A model generated the notes under the pieces. The model was given only the letters and a program-made list of their open reading frames with translations, was not told where the DNA came from and did no database searches. From NCBI RefSeq assembly GCF_024199795.1, contig NZ_JANADK010000001.1, positions 5,580,001 to 5,644,000 on the forward strand: a stretch of 64,000 bases of DNA. The letters are read 5' to 3'. Source of the DNA: Bradyrhizobium sp. CCGB01 (GTDB lineage: Bacteria > Pseudomonadota > Alphaproteobacteria > Rhizobiales > Xanthobacteraceae). The translations under genes were made by a program, and so were the position numbers. The stretch's first letter is position 1. Each line of letters begins with the position of its first letter. Positions 35,587 through 47,515 of this stretch are shown here, piece by piece.

Positions 35587-35690
35587 CGTCATCGCCCGGC
35601 TTGACCGGGCGATCCAGTATTCCAGAGACAGTCGTTTGAAATCGATAGGTCGCGGCGTACTGGATGCCCCGCCTTCGCGGGGCATGACAG
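35587..35690. repeat. palindromic intergenic element (family B, copy 2)
   Basis: ~104 bp with hairpin ends ATCGCCCGGCTTGACCGGGC and GCCCCGCCTTCGCGGGGC and inverted CCAGTA(T/C) flanks. The interior (TTCCAGAGACAG, ATCGATAGG and CGCGGCGTACTGGATGCCCC) is nearly identical to the copy at 60196-60301 and is the reverse complement of the copy at 45881-45985. Confidence 0.9.
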
Positions 35691-35739
35691 GGGAGCGTGG
35701 GGCAGCCGCGTTGCATCACTTCACCGCCCTCGCGAATGT

Positions 35740-36240
35740 CTACCCTCGCCCGAACTCGTCGCCACGAAACTGGCGGCCGATCTGGTCGAGCACTGCGTTG
35801 ACCATGCCGGTCTCCTCGCGATCGACGAAGGCGTTGGCGACGTCGACATATTCGGACACGACGACGCGGCCCGGCACGTCCTTGCGATGCTGGAGCTCGT
35901 AGGCCCCTGCCCGCAGCACAGCGCGCAGGATGGCCTCGATGCGCTTCAGCGGCCAGCCCGTCGACAGCGCCTCGTCGATCAGGGGATCCAGCTTCTTCTG
36001 GTCGCGCACGACGCCGGAGACGACGTCGCGGAAGAACGCGGCTTCCGCCGGCAAATAGGTGTCGCCCTCGACCTCGTTGCCGAGCCAGTGGCTTTCGAAC
36101 TCCGCAAAAATGTCGTTGATGCCGGCGCCGGCGATGTCCATCTGGTACAGCGCCTGGACGGCCGCGAGCCGCGCCGCGCCGCGCCGGTTCGCCTTCTTCT
36201 CCGGAGCGCCCGCCGCCGGTTTTTTGTTGTTGTCGGCCAT
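35740..36240 (-). CDS. nusB: transcription antitermination factor NusB
   Basis: 166 residues. N terminus KKANRRGAARLAAVQALYQMDIAG, then the helix-rich core with FFRDVVSGVVRDQKKLDPLI, LKRIEAILRAVLRAGAYEL, and VVVSEYVDVANAFVDREETGMVNAVLDQI. Binds boxA RNA with NusE. It starts three bases after the ribH stop, forming a rib-nus unit. Confidence 0.95.
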   Translation of the reverse strand: MADNNKKPAAGAPEKKANRRGAARLAAVQALYQMDIAGAGINDIFAEFESHWLGNEVEGDTYLPAEAAFFRDVVSGVVRDQKKLDPLIDEALSTGWPLKRIEAILRAVLRAGAYELQHRKDVPGRVVVSEYVDVANAFVDREETGMVNAVLDQIGRQFRGDEFGRG

Positions 36241-36243
36241 CGC

Positions 36244-36735
36244 TCAGGCCCGCGCCAGGCGGCGTTTGATGCGCAGCATGGCAAGCGCCGCGCGCGCGGC
36301 ATCGCCGCCCTTGTTGAGCTCGCTGGCGCGCGCCCGCGCCCAGGCCTGGTCCTCATTGTTGACGGTGAGGATGCCGTTGCCGAGCGGCAGCTTCCGCGCC
36401 ACCGCGAGATCCATCAGCGCGCGCGAGGATTCCTGCGAGACGATCTCGAAATGGATGGTGTCGCCGCGGATCACGCAGCCGAGCGCGATCACCGCGTCAT
36501 AGGGCTTGCCGTTTGCCGCAGCCGCGTCGATCGCGATGGCGATCGCCGCCGGGATTTCCAGCGCGCCGGGAACCGTGATGACGTCATGCGTCAGACCGGC
36601 CGCCTTCAGCTCGGTCACCGCGCCGTCCAGAAGCGCATCCTGGAGATCGTCATAGAACCGCGCCTCGACAATCAGCGCGCGTGCGCCGGAAATGTCGGTC
36701 TGGTCCTTCAGGGGTGCGCGTCGCGCGTCTGCCAT
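36244..36735 (-). CDS. ribH: 6,7-dimethyl-8-ribityllumazine synthase
   Basis: 163 residues from ATG (complement of 36735). Makes lumazine from ribityl-pyrimidine and dihydroxybutanone phosphate. Key segments: [52 protein letters not shown] (with the conserved His) and [15 protein letters not shown]. Lies between ribE and nusB. Confidence 0.95.
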   Translation of the reverse strand: MADARRAPLKDQTDISGARALIVEARFYDDLQDALLDGAVTELKAAGLTHDVITVPGALEIPAAIAIAIDAAAANGKPYDAVIALGCVIRGDTIHFEIVSQESSRALMDLAVARKLPLGNGILTVNNEDQAWARARASELNKGGDAARAALAMLRIKRRLARA

Positions 36736-36825
36736 CGTCAAAATCCGTTCTACAGAGGTCGGCGCGTTATGTAGTCGCCGCAGGCTGGTAAGCCAAGTTT
36801 TAAACTGTCGTTCCGGCCTCGCCGG

Positions 36826-37434
36826 TCACTTCATTTCCGTCAGCCGCGCTGCGTAGCGGGCCATCAGGTCGACCTCGATATTGACCTCGGCACCCGCCTT
36901 CCAGCCGCCGATCGTCGTGACCGTCAGCGTGTGCGGGATGATCAAGACCGAAAAGATCACGTCCTTCACCGTATTGACCGTCAGCGAGACGCCGTCGAGC
37001 GTGATCGAGCCCTTGGTGGCGATGAATCGCGCGAGCTCCCGCGTGGTCGAGAGCTCGAACCGCGCCATATCAGGCAGATCCTCGCGGCTGACCAGGGTCG
37101 CAATGCCGTCGGCGTGGCCGGCGACGATATGGCCGCCGAGCTCGTCGCCGATCTTCAGCGCACGCTCGAGATTGAGCCTGGTCCCGACCTTCCAGTGCCT
37201 TGCCGTCGTCAACGCCAGCGTCTCGGCGGCGGCATCGACGTCGAACCAGGTTCTGCCGGCTTCGACGCCGGAAGCGACCACCGTCAGGCAGACGCCGTTG
37301 CAGGCGATCGAGGCGCCGTCGGCGATCGTGGTCTGATCGTAGCGGCAGGCGATGCGCAACCGATGCAACTGGCCCTGCGCCGTTGGCGTGAAGCCGACGA
37401 TCTCGCCGATATCGGTGACAATGCCAGTGAACAT
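36826..37434 (-). CDS. ribE: riboflavin synthase alpha chain
   Basis: 202 residues with two repeated lumazine-binding barrels. The first begins [15 protein letters not shown] and includes IADGASIACNGVCLTVVA; the second includes GHIVAGHADGIATLV and GSITLDGVSLTVN. Dismutates two lumazines to riboflavin. Its ATG shares one base with the ribD stop (TAATG), indicating translational coupling. Confidence 0.95.
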   Translation of the reverse strand: MFTGIVTDIGEIVGFTPTAQGQLHRLRIACRYDQTTIADGASIACNGVCLTVVASGVEAGRTWFDVDAAAETLALTTARHWKVGTRLNLERALKIGDELGGHIVAGHADGIATLVSREDLPDMARFELSTTRELARFIATKGSITLDGVSLTVNTVKDVIFSVLIIPHTLTVTTIGGWKAGAEVNIEVDLMARYAARLTEMK

Positions 37435-38582
37435 TACGAGCGCTCGTAGATGGTGAGAGTATCCCTGTCGAATGTCTCGCTAGCATGAACCTTATAGGCC
37501 TGCGACTGCGTGATTTTCGACAGGGGCAATGCATCGAGCGCATCGACGCCGCCGGGGCCGACCTCTTCCGCGCCGCGGAACAGCCAGATCTCGTCGGCGA
37601 GGTCGGCCGCGATGAAGGACGCCGCAACGCGGCTGCCGCCTTCGACCAGCAGCCGTGAGATGCCCCTCTCGGCCAGCGTGTGCAGCACGGCCGAAAGATC
37701 GAACCCGGAAGCGCTTCCTGGCGGTATGCGGATGATCTGAATGCCGGCCGCCCCGAGCCGCGTGGCGGCCGCGGCTTCCGCAAGCTCGGAGCCGATCACC
37801 CAGAGCGGCGTCTCCCGCGCGGAACGACCAAGCTGGCTCGCGGCCGGAATACGCAGATTCTGGTCGAGCACGACGCGTACGGGAAAACGTGCTTCCATGC
37901 CCGGCAGGCGACAGTTGAGCTGCGGATCATCCGCCAGCACCGTGCCGATGCCGACCAGGATGGCGTCGCTCTGTGCGCGGAGCAAATGCACGCGGTTGCG
38001 CACAGCCTCGCCCGTGATCGCAAGCGGCTTGCCGCCAGCCGCACCGATCTTGCCGTCAGGCGAGACCGCGAGCTTCAGGATCACATGCGGGCGCTTGTCA
38101 CGGATGCGGCGAAAATGCCCGGCGTGGTCGAACGCGGCCTCCGCCGCGCACAGACCCACATCCACCGTGATGCCGGCGGCGCGCAAGCGCGCATGACCTT
38201 GGCCCGCGACTTCAGGATTGGGATCCTCGATCGCCGCAACCACCCGCGTGATGCCGGCGGCGATCACCGCGTCTGCGCAAGGCGGCGACTTGCCGAAATG
38301 CGAGCATGGCTCAAGCGTGACGTAGAGCGTGGCGCCGCGCGCGGCCTCGCCTGCGCGCCGCAGCGCTTCGGGCTCGCCATGCGGCCGCCCGCCTGGCTGC
38401 GTCCAGCCGCGGCCGACGATGACCCCGTCTTTCACGATGACCGCGCCGACGGCGGGATTGGGCCAGGTGCGCCCCTGTCCGCGCCGGCCGAGCGCCAGCG
38501 CAAGCTGCATGAAGCGGCGATCGGCGTCTTTGGACTCGCGGGCCTTCTGCGCGAACTGATCCTCCAGGATCCGGAAGATCAT
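37434..38582 (-). CDS. ribD: bifunctional deaminase/reductase RibD
   Basis: 382 residues. N-terminal deaminase with [27 protein letters not shown] (catalytic zinc His and Glu) and [17 protein letters not shown]-terminal reductase with [49 protein letters not shown]. Carries out the second and third riboflavin steps. Its start overlaps the nrdR stop by four bases and its stop overlaps the ribE start. Confidence 0.95.
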   Translation of the reverse strand: MIFRILEDQFAQKARESKDADRRFMQLALALGRRGQGRTWPNPAVGAVIVKDGVIVGRGWTQPGGRPHGEPEALRRAGEAARGATLYVTLEPCSHFGKSPPCADAVIAAGITRVVAAIEDPNPEVAGQGHARLRAAGITVDVGLCAAEAAFDHAGHFRRIRDKRPHVILKLAVSPDGKIGAAGGKPLAITGEAVRNRVHLLRAQSDAILVGIGTVLADDPQLNCRLPGMEARFPVRVVLDQNLRIPAASQLGRSARETPLWVIGSELAEAAAATRLGAAGIQIIRIPPGSASGFDLSAVLHTLAERGISRLLVEGGSRVAASFIAADLADEIWLFRGAEEVGPGGVDALDALPLSKITQSQAYKVHASETFDRDTLTIYERS

Positions 38583-39061
38583 TTGCGGATCGCGGCGAGC
38601 CGCGCTTCCTCCTCACCGGAGAGCTCGCCGAGCACGTCGGCGAAATCCTTGGCCTCGCGGAAATTGCGGTAGACGGAGGCGAAGCGCACATAGGCGACGT
38701 CGTCGAGCGTGCGCAGATGCTCCATCACGGTCTCGCCGATCACCTCGGAGGAGATCTCGGCCTCGCCGCCGGTCTCGAGCTCGCGGACGATGGTGGAGAC
38801 CATCTTCTCGACCCGCTCCGGCTCGACCTGCCGCTTGCGCAAGCTGATCGACACCGACCGCATCAGCTTGTCGCGGTCGAACGGCACGCGGCGGCCGTTG
38901 CGCTTGATCACCGTGAGCTCGCGCAGCTGCACGCGCTCGAAGGTGGTGAAGCGGAAATTGCAGGCGACGCACACGCGCCGCCTGCGGATGACGGAAGAAT
39001 CCTCGGTCGGACGCGAGTCCTTTACCTGCGTATCGAGACTGTTGCAGTTCGGGCAGCGCAT
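38579..39061 (-). CDS. nrdR: transcriptional repressor NrdR
   Basis: 160 residues. Zinc ribbon with Cys3, Cys6, Cys31 and Cys34 (MRCPNCNSL and CVACNFRF), followed by the ATP-cone domain ([20 protein letters not shown]). Represses ribonucleotide reductase genes via dATP/ATP. Couples to ribD by an ATGA overlap and follows glyA by 16 bp; the glyA-nrdR-ribD order is common in alphaproteobacteria. Confidence 0.95.
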   Translation of the reverse strand: MRCPNCNSLDTQVKDSRPTEDSSVIRRRRVCVACNFRFTTFERVQLRELTVIKRNGRRVPFDRDKLMRSVSISLRKRQVEPERVEKMVSTIVRELETGGEAEISSEVIGETVMEHLRTLDDVAYVRFASVYRNFREAKDFADVLGELSGEEEARLAAIRK

Positions 39062-39077
39062 CCGTTTACCCTAGACC

Positions 39078-40376
39078 TTACTGATAGATCGGGAACCGGT
39101 CAGTGAGCGCCTTGACCCGTTCCTTGATCGCGGCTTCGACGAGCGGCGCCTTGCCGTCATCGGATTGCGCGATCGCGTTCAGGACCTCGGCGATCATGCC
39201 GCCGACCTGCTGGAATTCGGCGACGCCGAAGCCGCGGGTCGTCGCAGCGGGCGTGCCGAGACGCAGGCCCGAGGTGACGAACGGCTTTTCGGGGTCGAAC
39301 GGAATGCCGTTCTTGTTGCAGGTGATGGCAGCGCGGACCAGCGCCTTCTCCGAGACGTTGCCCTTCAGGCCCTTCGGCCGGAGGTCGACGAGCATCAGAT
39401 GGTTATCGGTACCGCCGGAGACAATATCGAAGCCGTGGCTCTTCATCGCCTCCGCCAGCGCCTTGGCGTTCTCGACGACGTTCTTCGCATAGACCTTGAA
39501 GTCCGGACGCAGCGCCTCGCCGAAGGCGACCGCCTTCGCCGCGATCACATGCATCAAGGGACCGCCCTGCAGGCCCGGGAAGATCGCCGAGTTGAGCTTC
39601 TTGGCGAGCGCCTCGTCGTTGGAGAGGATCAGGCCGCCGCGCGGACCGCGCAGCGATTTGTGCGTCGTGGTGGTGGTGACGTGCGCATACGGCACGGGCG
39701 AGGCATGCACGCCGCCGGCGACGAGGCCCGCGAAGTGCGCCATGTCGACCAGGAGGTACGCACCGACGCTGTCAGCGATCTCGCGGAAGCGCTTGAAGTC
39801 CCAGGCGCGCGAATAGGCCGAGCCGCCGGCGACGATCAGCTTCGGCTTGACCTCTTCGGCCTGCTTGGCGACCGCGTCCATGTCGATGATCTGGTCCTCG
39901 CGGCGCACCGTGTAGTGCGCGGCCTTGAACCATTTGCCGCTCATGTTGACGGGCGAGCCGTGGGTGAGATGGCCGCCGGCCGCGAGGTCGAGACCCATGA
40001 AGGTGTCGCCGGGCTGGAGCAGCGCCAGGAACACCGCCTGGTTCATCTGGCTGCCAGAGTTCGGCTGCACGTTGGCAAAGCCGGCACCGAACAGCTTCTT
40101 GGCGCGATCGATCGCGAGGTTCTCGGCAACGTCGACCCACTCACAACCGCCGTAGTAGCGCGCGCCCGGATAGCCTTCCGCGTATTTGTTGGTCATCACC
40201 GAACCCTGCGCTTCCAGCACGGCCCGGCTGACGATGTTCTCGGAGGCGATCAGCTCGACCTCATGGCGCTGGCGGCCGAGTTCGCCCTTGATGGCGGCGG
40301 CGATTTCCGGGTCGGCCTGCTCGAGCGAGGCGGTGAAAAACGAATCGGGCGCGGAGGCGGTTTTGGCTGACGTCAT
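39078..40376 (-). CDS. glyA: serine hydroxymethyltransferase
   Basis: 432 residues from ATG (complement of 40376). PLP enzyme interconverting serine and glycine with tetrahydrofolate. Conserved: [49 protein letters not shown], the PLP lysine in [15 protein letters not shown] and [12 protein letters not shown]. Probably the first gene of glyA-nrdR-ribD-ribE-ribH-nusB-thiL. The 265-bp gap upstream (40377-40641) shows no gene or recognisable riboswitch. Confidence 0.96.
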   Translation of the reverse strand: MTSAKTASAPDSFFTASLEQADPEIAAAIKGELGRQRHEVELIASENIVSRAVLEAQGSVMTNKYAEGYPGARYYGGCEWVDVAENLAIDRAKKLFGAGFANVQPNSGSQMNQAVFLALLQPGDTFMGLDLAAGGHLTHGSPVNMSGKWFKAAHYTVRREDQIIDMDAVAKQAEEVKPKLIVAGGSAYSRAWDFKRFREIADSVGAYLLVDMAHFAGLVAGGVHASPVPYAHVTTTTTHKSLRGPRGGLILSNDEALAKKLNSAIFPGLQGGPLMHVIAAKAVAFGEALRPDFKVYAKNVVENAKALAEAMKSHGFDIVSGGTDNHLMLVDLRPKGLKGNVSEKALVRAAITCNKNGIPFDPEKPFVTSGLRLGTPAATTRGFGVAEFQQVGGMIAEVLNAIAQSDDGKAPLVEAAIKERVKALTDRFPIYQ

Positions 40377-40641
40377 CTTGCGAATATCTCCACCGCCGCA
40401 GCCTTTTGGCGGGCTACGGGCGGTCTGGTGTGGCGATCGGAAGCGGCGAGCGCGATCTACCACATCGCCCGCCCCCGGCCAAGTATTTGCGGGTCGGGCC
40501 TGATATTTATGCAAGATATGGTGGGGGACCGGAGGATCCGGGGGGCTGGACGGCTCCCTGGAACCGTCCGCCCCGATCAGTCCTGAAGGGTCCGATATGG
40601 ACCTTAAAATCCGTGCGGGCGCCGGCCGATCAGGCCCTCCC

Positions 40642-40863
40642 CTACAGCCCGGTATACCCCGCCTTCACCGGGTCGACGCTGCCGTCGAGCTGGCGCAGAT
40701 AGGTCAGTCCGCACACCGTCAACCTGTGGGTGTCCTTCTCGCCGGCTTCCATCAACGTGTTGAGGTAATTCGTCACCTTCATGCGCGCCTCCTCGCTCGC
40801 CGCAGCGGTGCGGTTGGCGAGCAGGTCATAGGTCTGCATGATGCGGTCGATGGCAGCTTCCAT
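40642..40863 (-). CDS. small conserved protein of unknown function
   Basis: 73 residues from ATG (complement of 40863), with GAGGGT just upstream; an earlier ATG to 40908 adds a stretch overlapping the next gene. It is helical, [19 protein letters not shown] and [19 protein letters not shown], with one Cys in [13 protein letters not shown] know of no family name. It follows another small protein after 37 bp, probably co-transcribed. Confidence 0.7.
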   Translation of the reverse strand: MEAAIDRIMQTYDLLANRTAAASEEARMKVTNYLNTLMEAGEKDTHRLTVCGLTYLRQLDGSVDPVKAGYTGL

Positions 40864-40900
40864 GGCACCCTCTGCTTCTCTGGAAATTTGGGAGTTCTGA

Positions 40901-41137
40901 TCAGGCAACCGCTCTGGCCTCGGACTGCGCCTCGAACCTGGCGATGGCCTTGTTGGCCAGCCTGATCTTGTTGAATTCGCCGTGCTGGATCAGCTTGATG
41001 ATGATCTCGAGCAGGCTCTCGTTGGTGACGAGCGTGTCGGGGATCGCACCGGAGCGGCGGAGATAATTCGCGGCGATGGCGTAGGCATCGCTCACGAGTT
41101 CGACGTTCATTGCCTGAAGCCCGCGCTCGACCAGCAT
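40901..41137 (-). CDS. small conserved protein of unknown function
   Basis: 78 residues from ATG (complement of 41137), chosen because GGAGG lies five bases upstream. The sequence MLVERGLQAMNVELVSDAY, LLEIIIKLIQHGEFNKIRLANKAIARF is mostly helical, charged and soluble. No family is recognised. It probably forms a two-gene unit with the downstream small gene. Confidence 0.7.
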   Translation of the reverse strand: MLVERGLQAMNVELVSDAYAIAANYLRRSGAIPDTLVTNESLLEIIIKLIQHGEFNKIRLANKAIARFEAQSEARAVA

Positions 41138-41336
41138 CGCATCCTCCGATCCGGAGAAGTAACTGCGATGCGGGGAACTGGTTCCGAAGGCCGGGTAATT
41201 ATTTCGCAGTCGCGAAGACGACAAAACGCACCGGTCCGGGCAAGGCCGGGCCGGCGCGCTTGGGGAAGTTAGGCACGTTCGGGAGGCTTGCCGGTCTTGT
41301 TGTGGGCCGGCTTGGCCAAGTCCCGTCGAAAAGAAC

Positions 41337-41855
41337 TCAGAGACGATACAGGATCTGGTCGGTCCAGAACCGCTCGAGGCGATGCAGCGACTTGTTGAGG
41401 GTCGAGAATTCCTCGCCCGAGATGCCGCCGACCTGCTCCACCGTCTTGACGTGCTTCTGGTAGAGGGAGTCGACGATGCGACGGACTTCCTGGCCCTGCG
41501 GCGTCAGGCGGATGCGCACCGAGCGGCGATCAACGCGCGAGCGCTGATGATCGAGGAAGCCGAGCTCGACGAGCTTCTTCAGATTGTAGGAGACGTTGGA
41601 GCCGAGATAATAACCGCGCGTGCGCAGTTCGCCCGCGGTCAGCTCCTTGTCGCCGATGTTGTAGAGCAGGAGCGCCTGCACCGAGTTGATGTCCGCACGG
41701 CCGCGGCGATCGAATTCATCCTTGATGACGTCGAGGAGCCGGCGATGCAGCCGCTCCACCAGAGTCAAAGCTTCCAGATAGAGCGACTGCACCGAACCCT
41801 GCTGGCCGGAGACGCGCTCTGCCGTATCTGCCGCAGTTGCGACGGCTTTCATCAT
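41337..41855 (-). CDS. ldtR: LdtR-like MarR family regulator
   Basis: 172 residues. Winged helix with VQSLYLEALTLVERLHRRLL, the recognition region RTRGYYLGSNVSYNLKKLVE, and wing LDHQRSRVDRRSVRIRLTPQ; the end reads FSTLNKSLHRLERFWTDQIL. This strongly resembles LdtR of rhizobia and Liberibacter, which controls an L,D-transpeptidase and osmotic/stress tolerance. The symbol is by resemblance. An inverted repeat TGTCG/CGACA lies 15-31 bp upstream of its start. Confidence 0.82.
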   Translation of the reverse strand: MMKAVATAADTAERVSGQQGSVQSLYLEALTLVERLHRRLLDVIKDEFDRRGRADINSVQALLLYNIGDKELTAGELRTRGYYLGSNVSYNLKKLVELGFLDHQRSRVDRRSVRIRLTPQGQEVRRIVDSLYQKHVKTVEQVGGISGEEFSTLNKSLHRLERFWTDQILYRL

Positions 41856-41869
41856 GACACTTCCCCTGT

Positions 41870-41886
41870 TGTCGTTTTTATCGACA
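41870..41886. promoter_or_regulatory. palindrome upstream of the ldtR-like gene
   Basis: TGTCG and CGACA flank a seven-base AT-rich spacer (TTTTTAT). It is 15-31 bp before the start codon and could be an autoregulatory operator. Evidence is position and symmetry only. Confidence 0.4.
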
Positions 41887-42155
41887 CTTATTCGACGAAA
41901 CTTGTGTCCCGTCTGATAGGTGCAACTTAAGGGGCTCGTTTGAAGATCGGCTTAAATAAGAGAATAAAGAGATCATGAATTTAAGACAGTGAATTGCGGA
42001 TTAAGCCTGTGCCACAAGCACTTTTCGCAACCGTCTGTTGACTCTCGCAAGGTCCTGTTCACCCTCCGTCCGCACCTGATGTCGCATTCCAGAACAGCCC
42101 CGCCCCGTTTCGAAACGGCCGCGTAAGAGCTGTGGCGGAACACGCTGGTTAGTGA

Positions 42156-44048
<1,893 letters not shown>

Positions 44049-44066
44049 GCGTACTGCTTCTCCGGC

Positions 44067-44135
44067 GTCGTCCCTGCGGACGCAGGGACCCATACCGCGT
44101 GATCCATCGATGATGCGCGGTATTTGTCCCGACGA
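44067..44135. repeat. degenerate palindromic element (family C, partial copy)
   Basis: Left arm carries GTCGTCCCTGCGGACGCAGG followed by GACCCATACCGCG, right arm CGCGGTATTTGTCCCGACG. It resembles the complete element at 48768-48909. A further GC-rich palindrome-like block follows at 44182-44221. The 340-bp gap 44049-44388 holds these and no gene. Confidence 0.65.
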
Positions 44136-44388
44136 AGAAATCAACTCGCTGTCTTCGCCAAACACCTCCCTGGGGCTATGGATCCCGGATCTGCGCTTCG
44201 CTTGTCCGGGACGACAGCGGAGAGTGTGGCTCCTGAGTACGGCCCCTTATCGCCCCGGGATGACGGCGGTAACAGCACCGCCCCCGAATCGCCGGAATAT
44301 TTCGGCTTGTTGACGCCTGTGCGCCCTTGGCACGGGGATGGCCTGTTCCCATGTCCTGCCTTGAGGGTTTCCTCTGGGAGAACGGACC

Positions 44389-44931
44389 ATGTCGTACGAC
44401 TCGGGTAGTTCAGGCGTCTGGCGCAATGACGGCGGGGCACAGCCGCACGCCTACGACCCTGACCTGCATCCGGAGCTGTTCCGCGGCGTCGCGACGCGGA
44501 GGGCGTTCGCCTTCCTGATCGATCTGGTCATCATCTCGGTGCCGGTGATCCTTGGCTATATCTTCATTTTCGTGTTCGGCGTGGTCACCCTCGGCGTCGG
44601 CTTTCTTCTGTTCGGGATCGCCTGGCCGGCTTCCGTGGTCTGGGCCATCGTCTATTACGGCGCCTGCGTCGGCGGCTCCTCGTCCGCGACGATCGGCATG
44701 CGCCTGATGGATCTGGAGCTGCGCACCTGGTACGGCGCGCCCGGCTATTTCGTGCTCGGTGCGACCCATGCCGTGCTGTTCTGGGTGACGGTCTCGTTCC
44801 TGACGCCCTTCGTGGTGCTGGTCGGCCCGTTCAACGGCCGCCGTCGCCTGCTGCACGATTTCGTGCTGGGAACCGTCGTGATCAACAACTCGGTCCGCGC
44901 GCCCGTCCCGCAGGCGGCCAGGACCTGGTGA
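44389..44931 (+). CDS. RDD family membrane protein
   Basis: 180 residues with about four hydrophobic segments. The RDD pattern appears as ATRRAFAFLIDLVIISVPVI (Arg, Asp, then Asp in helix 1) and STIGMRLMDLELRTW-like text (SATIGMRLMDLELRTWYG), ending with RRRLLHDFVLGTVVIN. RDD proteins are poorly understood; some act as Na+/H+ exchangers. A 15-bp tandem repeat begins over its stop codon. Confidence 0.85.
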   Translation: MSYDSGSSGVWRNDGGAQPHAYDPDLHPELFRGVATRRAFAFLIDLVIISVPVILGYIFIFVFGVVTLGVGFLLFGIAWPASVVWAIVYYGACVGGSSSATIGMRLMDLELRTWYGAPGYFVLGATHAVLFWVTVSFLTPFVVLVGPFNGRRRLLHDFVLGTVVINNSVRAPVPQAARTW

Positions 44932-44984
44932 CCAAGGTTCCTGGTGATCAAGGTCCTGGTGATCAAGGTCCTGGTGATCAAGGA
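44924..44984. repeat. tandem 15-bp direct repeat (about four units)
   Basis: Units CCTGGTGAYCAAGGT repeat four times; the first is one base longer and overlaps the RDD stop codon, the last ends in CAAGGA. Each later unit contains the palindrome TGATCA. The array follows the gene and lies ahead of bpt. Confidence 0.85.
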
Positions 44985-45096
44985 CCTATCAACCAGGACC
45001 GACTAAGCTGACTGATCTGCCCTGCCGAGTAGACCGATTGACCGGGGGCCTTCGTAGCGCGATGCTGATACCCACTTTGGAGGCCCACGACGTCCC

Positions 45097-45873
45097 TTGA
45101 CCCAGCACTCGCGCGACACCCCACAATTTTACCTCACGGCGCCATCCCCCTGCCCGTATCTGCCGGGCCGGCATGAGCGCAAGGTGTTCACGCACCTCGT
45201 GGGCGAACGCGCAGGCGACCTCAACGACCTCCTGACCCATGGCGGGTTCCGCCGCAGTCAGTCGATCGCCTACCGGCCGGCCTGTGACCAATGCCGTGCC
45301 TGCGTCTCGGTCCGGGTCGTGGCCAATGAGTTCCGCGCCTCCCGCAACTTCCGAAAAGTCATCGCGCGCAACGCCGACATCATCGGCGAGCAGCGCAGCG
45401 CGGTGCCGACCTCCGAGCAATATTCGGTGTTCCGCGCCTATCTCGACGCCCGCCATCGCCATGGCGGCATGGCCGACATGACCGTGCTCGACTACGCCAT
45501 GATGGTCGAGGACAGCCATGTCGAGACCCGCATCATCGAGTACCGCAAGCGTGGCCCCGACAGCGGCATCACCGGCCGCGGCGAGGAGCTGATCGCGGTG
45601 GCGCTGACCGACGTGCTCAGCGACGGACTGTCGATGGTCTACTCGTTCTTCGAGCCGAGCCAGGTCAGCCGCTCGATGGGCACCTTCATGATCCTGGACC
45701 ACATCGCCCGCGCCCGCCGGCAAGGCCTGCCCTACGTCTATCTCGGCTACTGGATCGAGGGCTCGAAGAAGATGGACTACAAGGCCCGCTTCCTGCCGCA
45801 GCAGCGCCTTGCGCCGTCAGGCTGGCTGCGCATCGATGCGCAAGGCGATGCGGCGTCCGAGCCGCAGGATTAG
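45097..45873 (+). CDS. bpt: aspartate/glutamate leucyltransferase (arginyl-tRNA-protein transferase family)
   Basis: 258 residues from TTG at 45097 with GGAGG 13 bases upstream. N-end-rule aminoacyl transferase: [20 protein letters not shown] with the N-terminal Cys motif, [32 protein letters not shown], then the GNAT-like half with [24 protein letters not shown] and [19 protein letters not shown]. Bacterial members of this length attach Leu to Asp/Glu N-termini for degradation by ClpAP. Confidence 0.9.
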   Translation: MTQHSRDTPQFYLTAPSPCPYLPGRHERKVFTHLVGERAGDLNDLLTHGGFRRSQSIAYRPACDQCRACVSVRVVANEFRASRNFRKVIARNADIIGEQRSAVPTSEQYSVFRAYLDARHRHGGMADMTVLDYAMMVEDSHVETRIIEYRKRGPDSGITGRGEELIAVALTDVLSDGLSMVYSFFEPSQVSRSMGTFMILDHIARARRQGLPYVYLGYWIEGSKKMDYKARFLPQQRLAPSGWLRIDAQGDAASEPQD

Positions 45874-45880
45874 CTCACAC

Positions 45881-45985
45881 CGTCATGCCCCGCGAAGGCG
45901 GGGCATCCAGTACGCCGCGGCTTCTCGGCTCAATCACAACTATCTCTGGAATACTGGATCGCCCGGCTAAACCGGGCGATGACAG
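45881..45985. repeat. palindromic intergenic element (family B, copy 3, inverted)
   Basis: ~105 bp between the convergent bpt and mntH genes. Ends CGTCATGCCCCGCGAAGGCG and CCGGGCGATGACAG form hairpin arms; the interior is the reverse complement of that at 35587 and 60196. Confidence 0.9.
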
Positions 45986-45995
45986 CGGTGTGCGG

Positions 45996-47348
45996 TCACC
46001 CGAACAGCGTATCCACGAGCAGCTTCACGTTCAAAATCACGATGATGCCGGCGACGATCCACGCCACCGCGGCGACGGACGTGGGTATCGCGAACTTGCC
46101 CATCTTGCGGCGGTCCGAGACGAAGCGCACCAGCGGGATGACCGCGAAGGGCAGCTGCATCGACAGCACGACCTGGCTGAAGACCAGCAGATCCGCTGTG
46201 CCACGCTCGCCATAGATCGCGGTGACGACGATCACCGGAATGATCGCGATGCCGCGCGTGAGCAGGCGGCGCGCCCAGCTCGGCAGGCGCAGGTCGAGAA
46301 AGCCTTCCATCACGATCTGGCCGGCGAGCGTTGCCGTCACGGTCGAGTTGAGGCCGGAGGCAAGCAGTGCCACTGCGAACAGCGTCGATGCGATGCCGAG
46401 ACCCAGCAAGGGCGAGAGCAGCTCGAAGGCCTGGCCGATCTCGGCGACATCCGAATGGCCGCTGTTGTGGAACGTTGCCGCGGCGACGATGAGGATCGCG
46501 GCGTTGATGAACAGCGCCAGCATCAGGGCGATGGTCGAGTCCGTCGTCGCCCATTTGATCGCCTCACGGCGGCCGGTGTCGTTGCGCTCATAGGCACGCG
46601 TCTGCACGATCGAGGAGTGCAGATAGAGATTATGCGGCATCACGGTCGCGCCGATGATGCCGATCGCGATGTAGAGCATTTCCGGATTGGTGAAGATCTC
46701 GGTCTTCGGCATGAAGCCGCGCAGAACTTCCGCCACCGGCGGCGCGGCGGCCACGACCTGGACCACGAAGCAGACCGCGATCACGACCAGCATCGCGATG
46801 ACGAACGCTTCGAGGAAGCGAAAGCCGCGGTTCATCAGAAGCAACAGCAGGAACGCATCGAGCGCGGTAAGCAGCGCGCCGCCGATCAGGGGAATGCCGA
46901 ACAGCAGCTTGAGCGCAATCGCGGTGCCGATGACCTCGGCGAGGTCGCAGGCGATGATCGCCGCCTCGCAGGCGAGCCACAGCATGAAGTTCACCGCGGG
47001 CGAATAGGTCGCGCGGCAGGCCTGCGCGAGATCGCGGTCGGTGACGATGCCGAGCCGCGCCGCGAGCGACTGGAGCAGGATCGCCATCAAATTCGAGAGC
47101 AGGATGACCGAGAGCAGCGTGTAGCCGAACTTCGACCCGCCAGCGAGGTCGGTCGCCCAGTTGCCGGGGTCCATATAGCCGACCGAGACCAGATAGCCCG
47201 GGCCGACAAAGGCAAGTAACCGCCGCCACCATACCCCCGCCGTGGGGATGGCAATGGTGGCGTTCACCTCGGCGAGGCTCTTGGTAGCGGGCGCATCAGC
47301 GCGCCAGCCGGCGACATTTGGGGTCAAATCAGGCGATCGAGCATCCAT
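45996..47348 (-). CDS. mntH: Nramp family Mn2+ transporter
   Basis: 450 residues from ATG (complement of 47348). About eleven spans. Nramp signatures: [25 protein letters not shown] with the metal-binding DPGN, and [19 protein letters not shown] with the MPH motif. Proton-coupled uptake of Mn2+ (or Fe2+). The upstream region has a TTGCAA-N5-TTGCAA motif, fitting manganese control by the Fur-type protein (Mur) known for B. japonicum mntH. Confidence 0.93.
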   Translation of the reverse strand: MDARSPDLTPNVAGWRADAPATKSLAEVNATIAIPTAGVWWRRLLAFVGPGYLVSVGYMDPGNWATDLAGGSKFGYTLLSVILLSNLMAILLQSLAARLGIVTDRDLAQACRATYSPAVNFMLWLACEAAIIACDLAEVIGTAIALKLLFGIPLIGGALLTALDAFLLLLLMNRGFRFLEAFVIAMLVVIAVCFVVQVVAAAPPVAEVLRGFMPKTEIFTNPEMLYIAIGIIGATVMPHNLYLHSSIVQTRAYERNDTGRREAIKWATTDSTIALMLALFINAAILIVAAATFHNSGHSDVAEIGQAFELLSPLLGLGIASTLFAVALLASGLNSTVTATLAGQIVMEGFLDLRLPSWARRLLTRGIAIIPVIVVTAIYGERGTADLLVFSQVVLSMQLPFAVIPLVRFVSDRRKMGKFAIPTSVAAVAWIVAGIIVILNVKLLVDTLFG

Positions 47349-47376
47349 GAGGCGAGAATACCTAAGTCGAGGCTTA

Positions 47377-47393
47377 TTGCAACTCATTTGCAA
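47377..47393. promoter_or_regulatory. candidate Mur/Fur box of mntH
   Basis: TTGCAA, five bases, TTGCAA; each half is itself a palindrome and the halves are 11 bp apart. It lies 29-45 bp upstream of the mntH start codon, where an operator would overlap the promoter. Confidence 0.6.
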
Positions 47394-47515
47394 CTGCATC
47401 TAGCCGCATGGGTTCCCGGGATGACCGTTGTTCGCCGTCCTGTCGGGAAGCGGGTGGGTTTGGCCGTCCCCGGAGGCGGATATTGGCGCCAGCCCGACTT
47501 CGCAGGAAATGAGCC

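Noticed and set aside
39062-39077. Promoter or FMN riboswitch ahead of nrdR-ribD
   Set aside because: The gap is 16 bp and genes overlap further down, so the rib genes are driven from upstream.
40377-40641. Glycine riboswitch upstream of glyA
   Set aside because: No aptamer core or tandem pattern could be made out; only a GC-rich gap.
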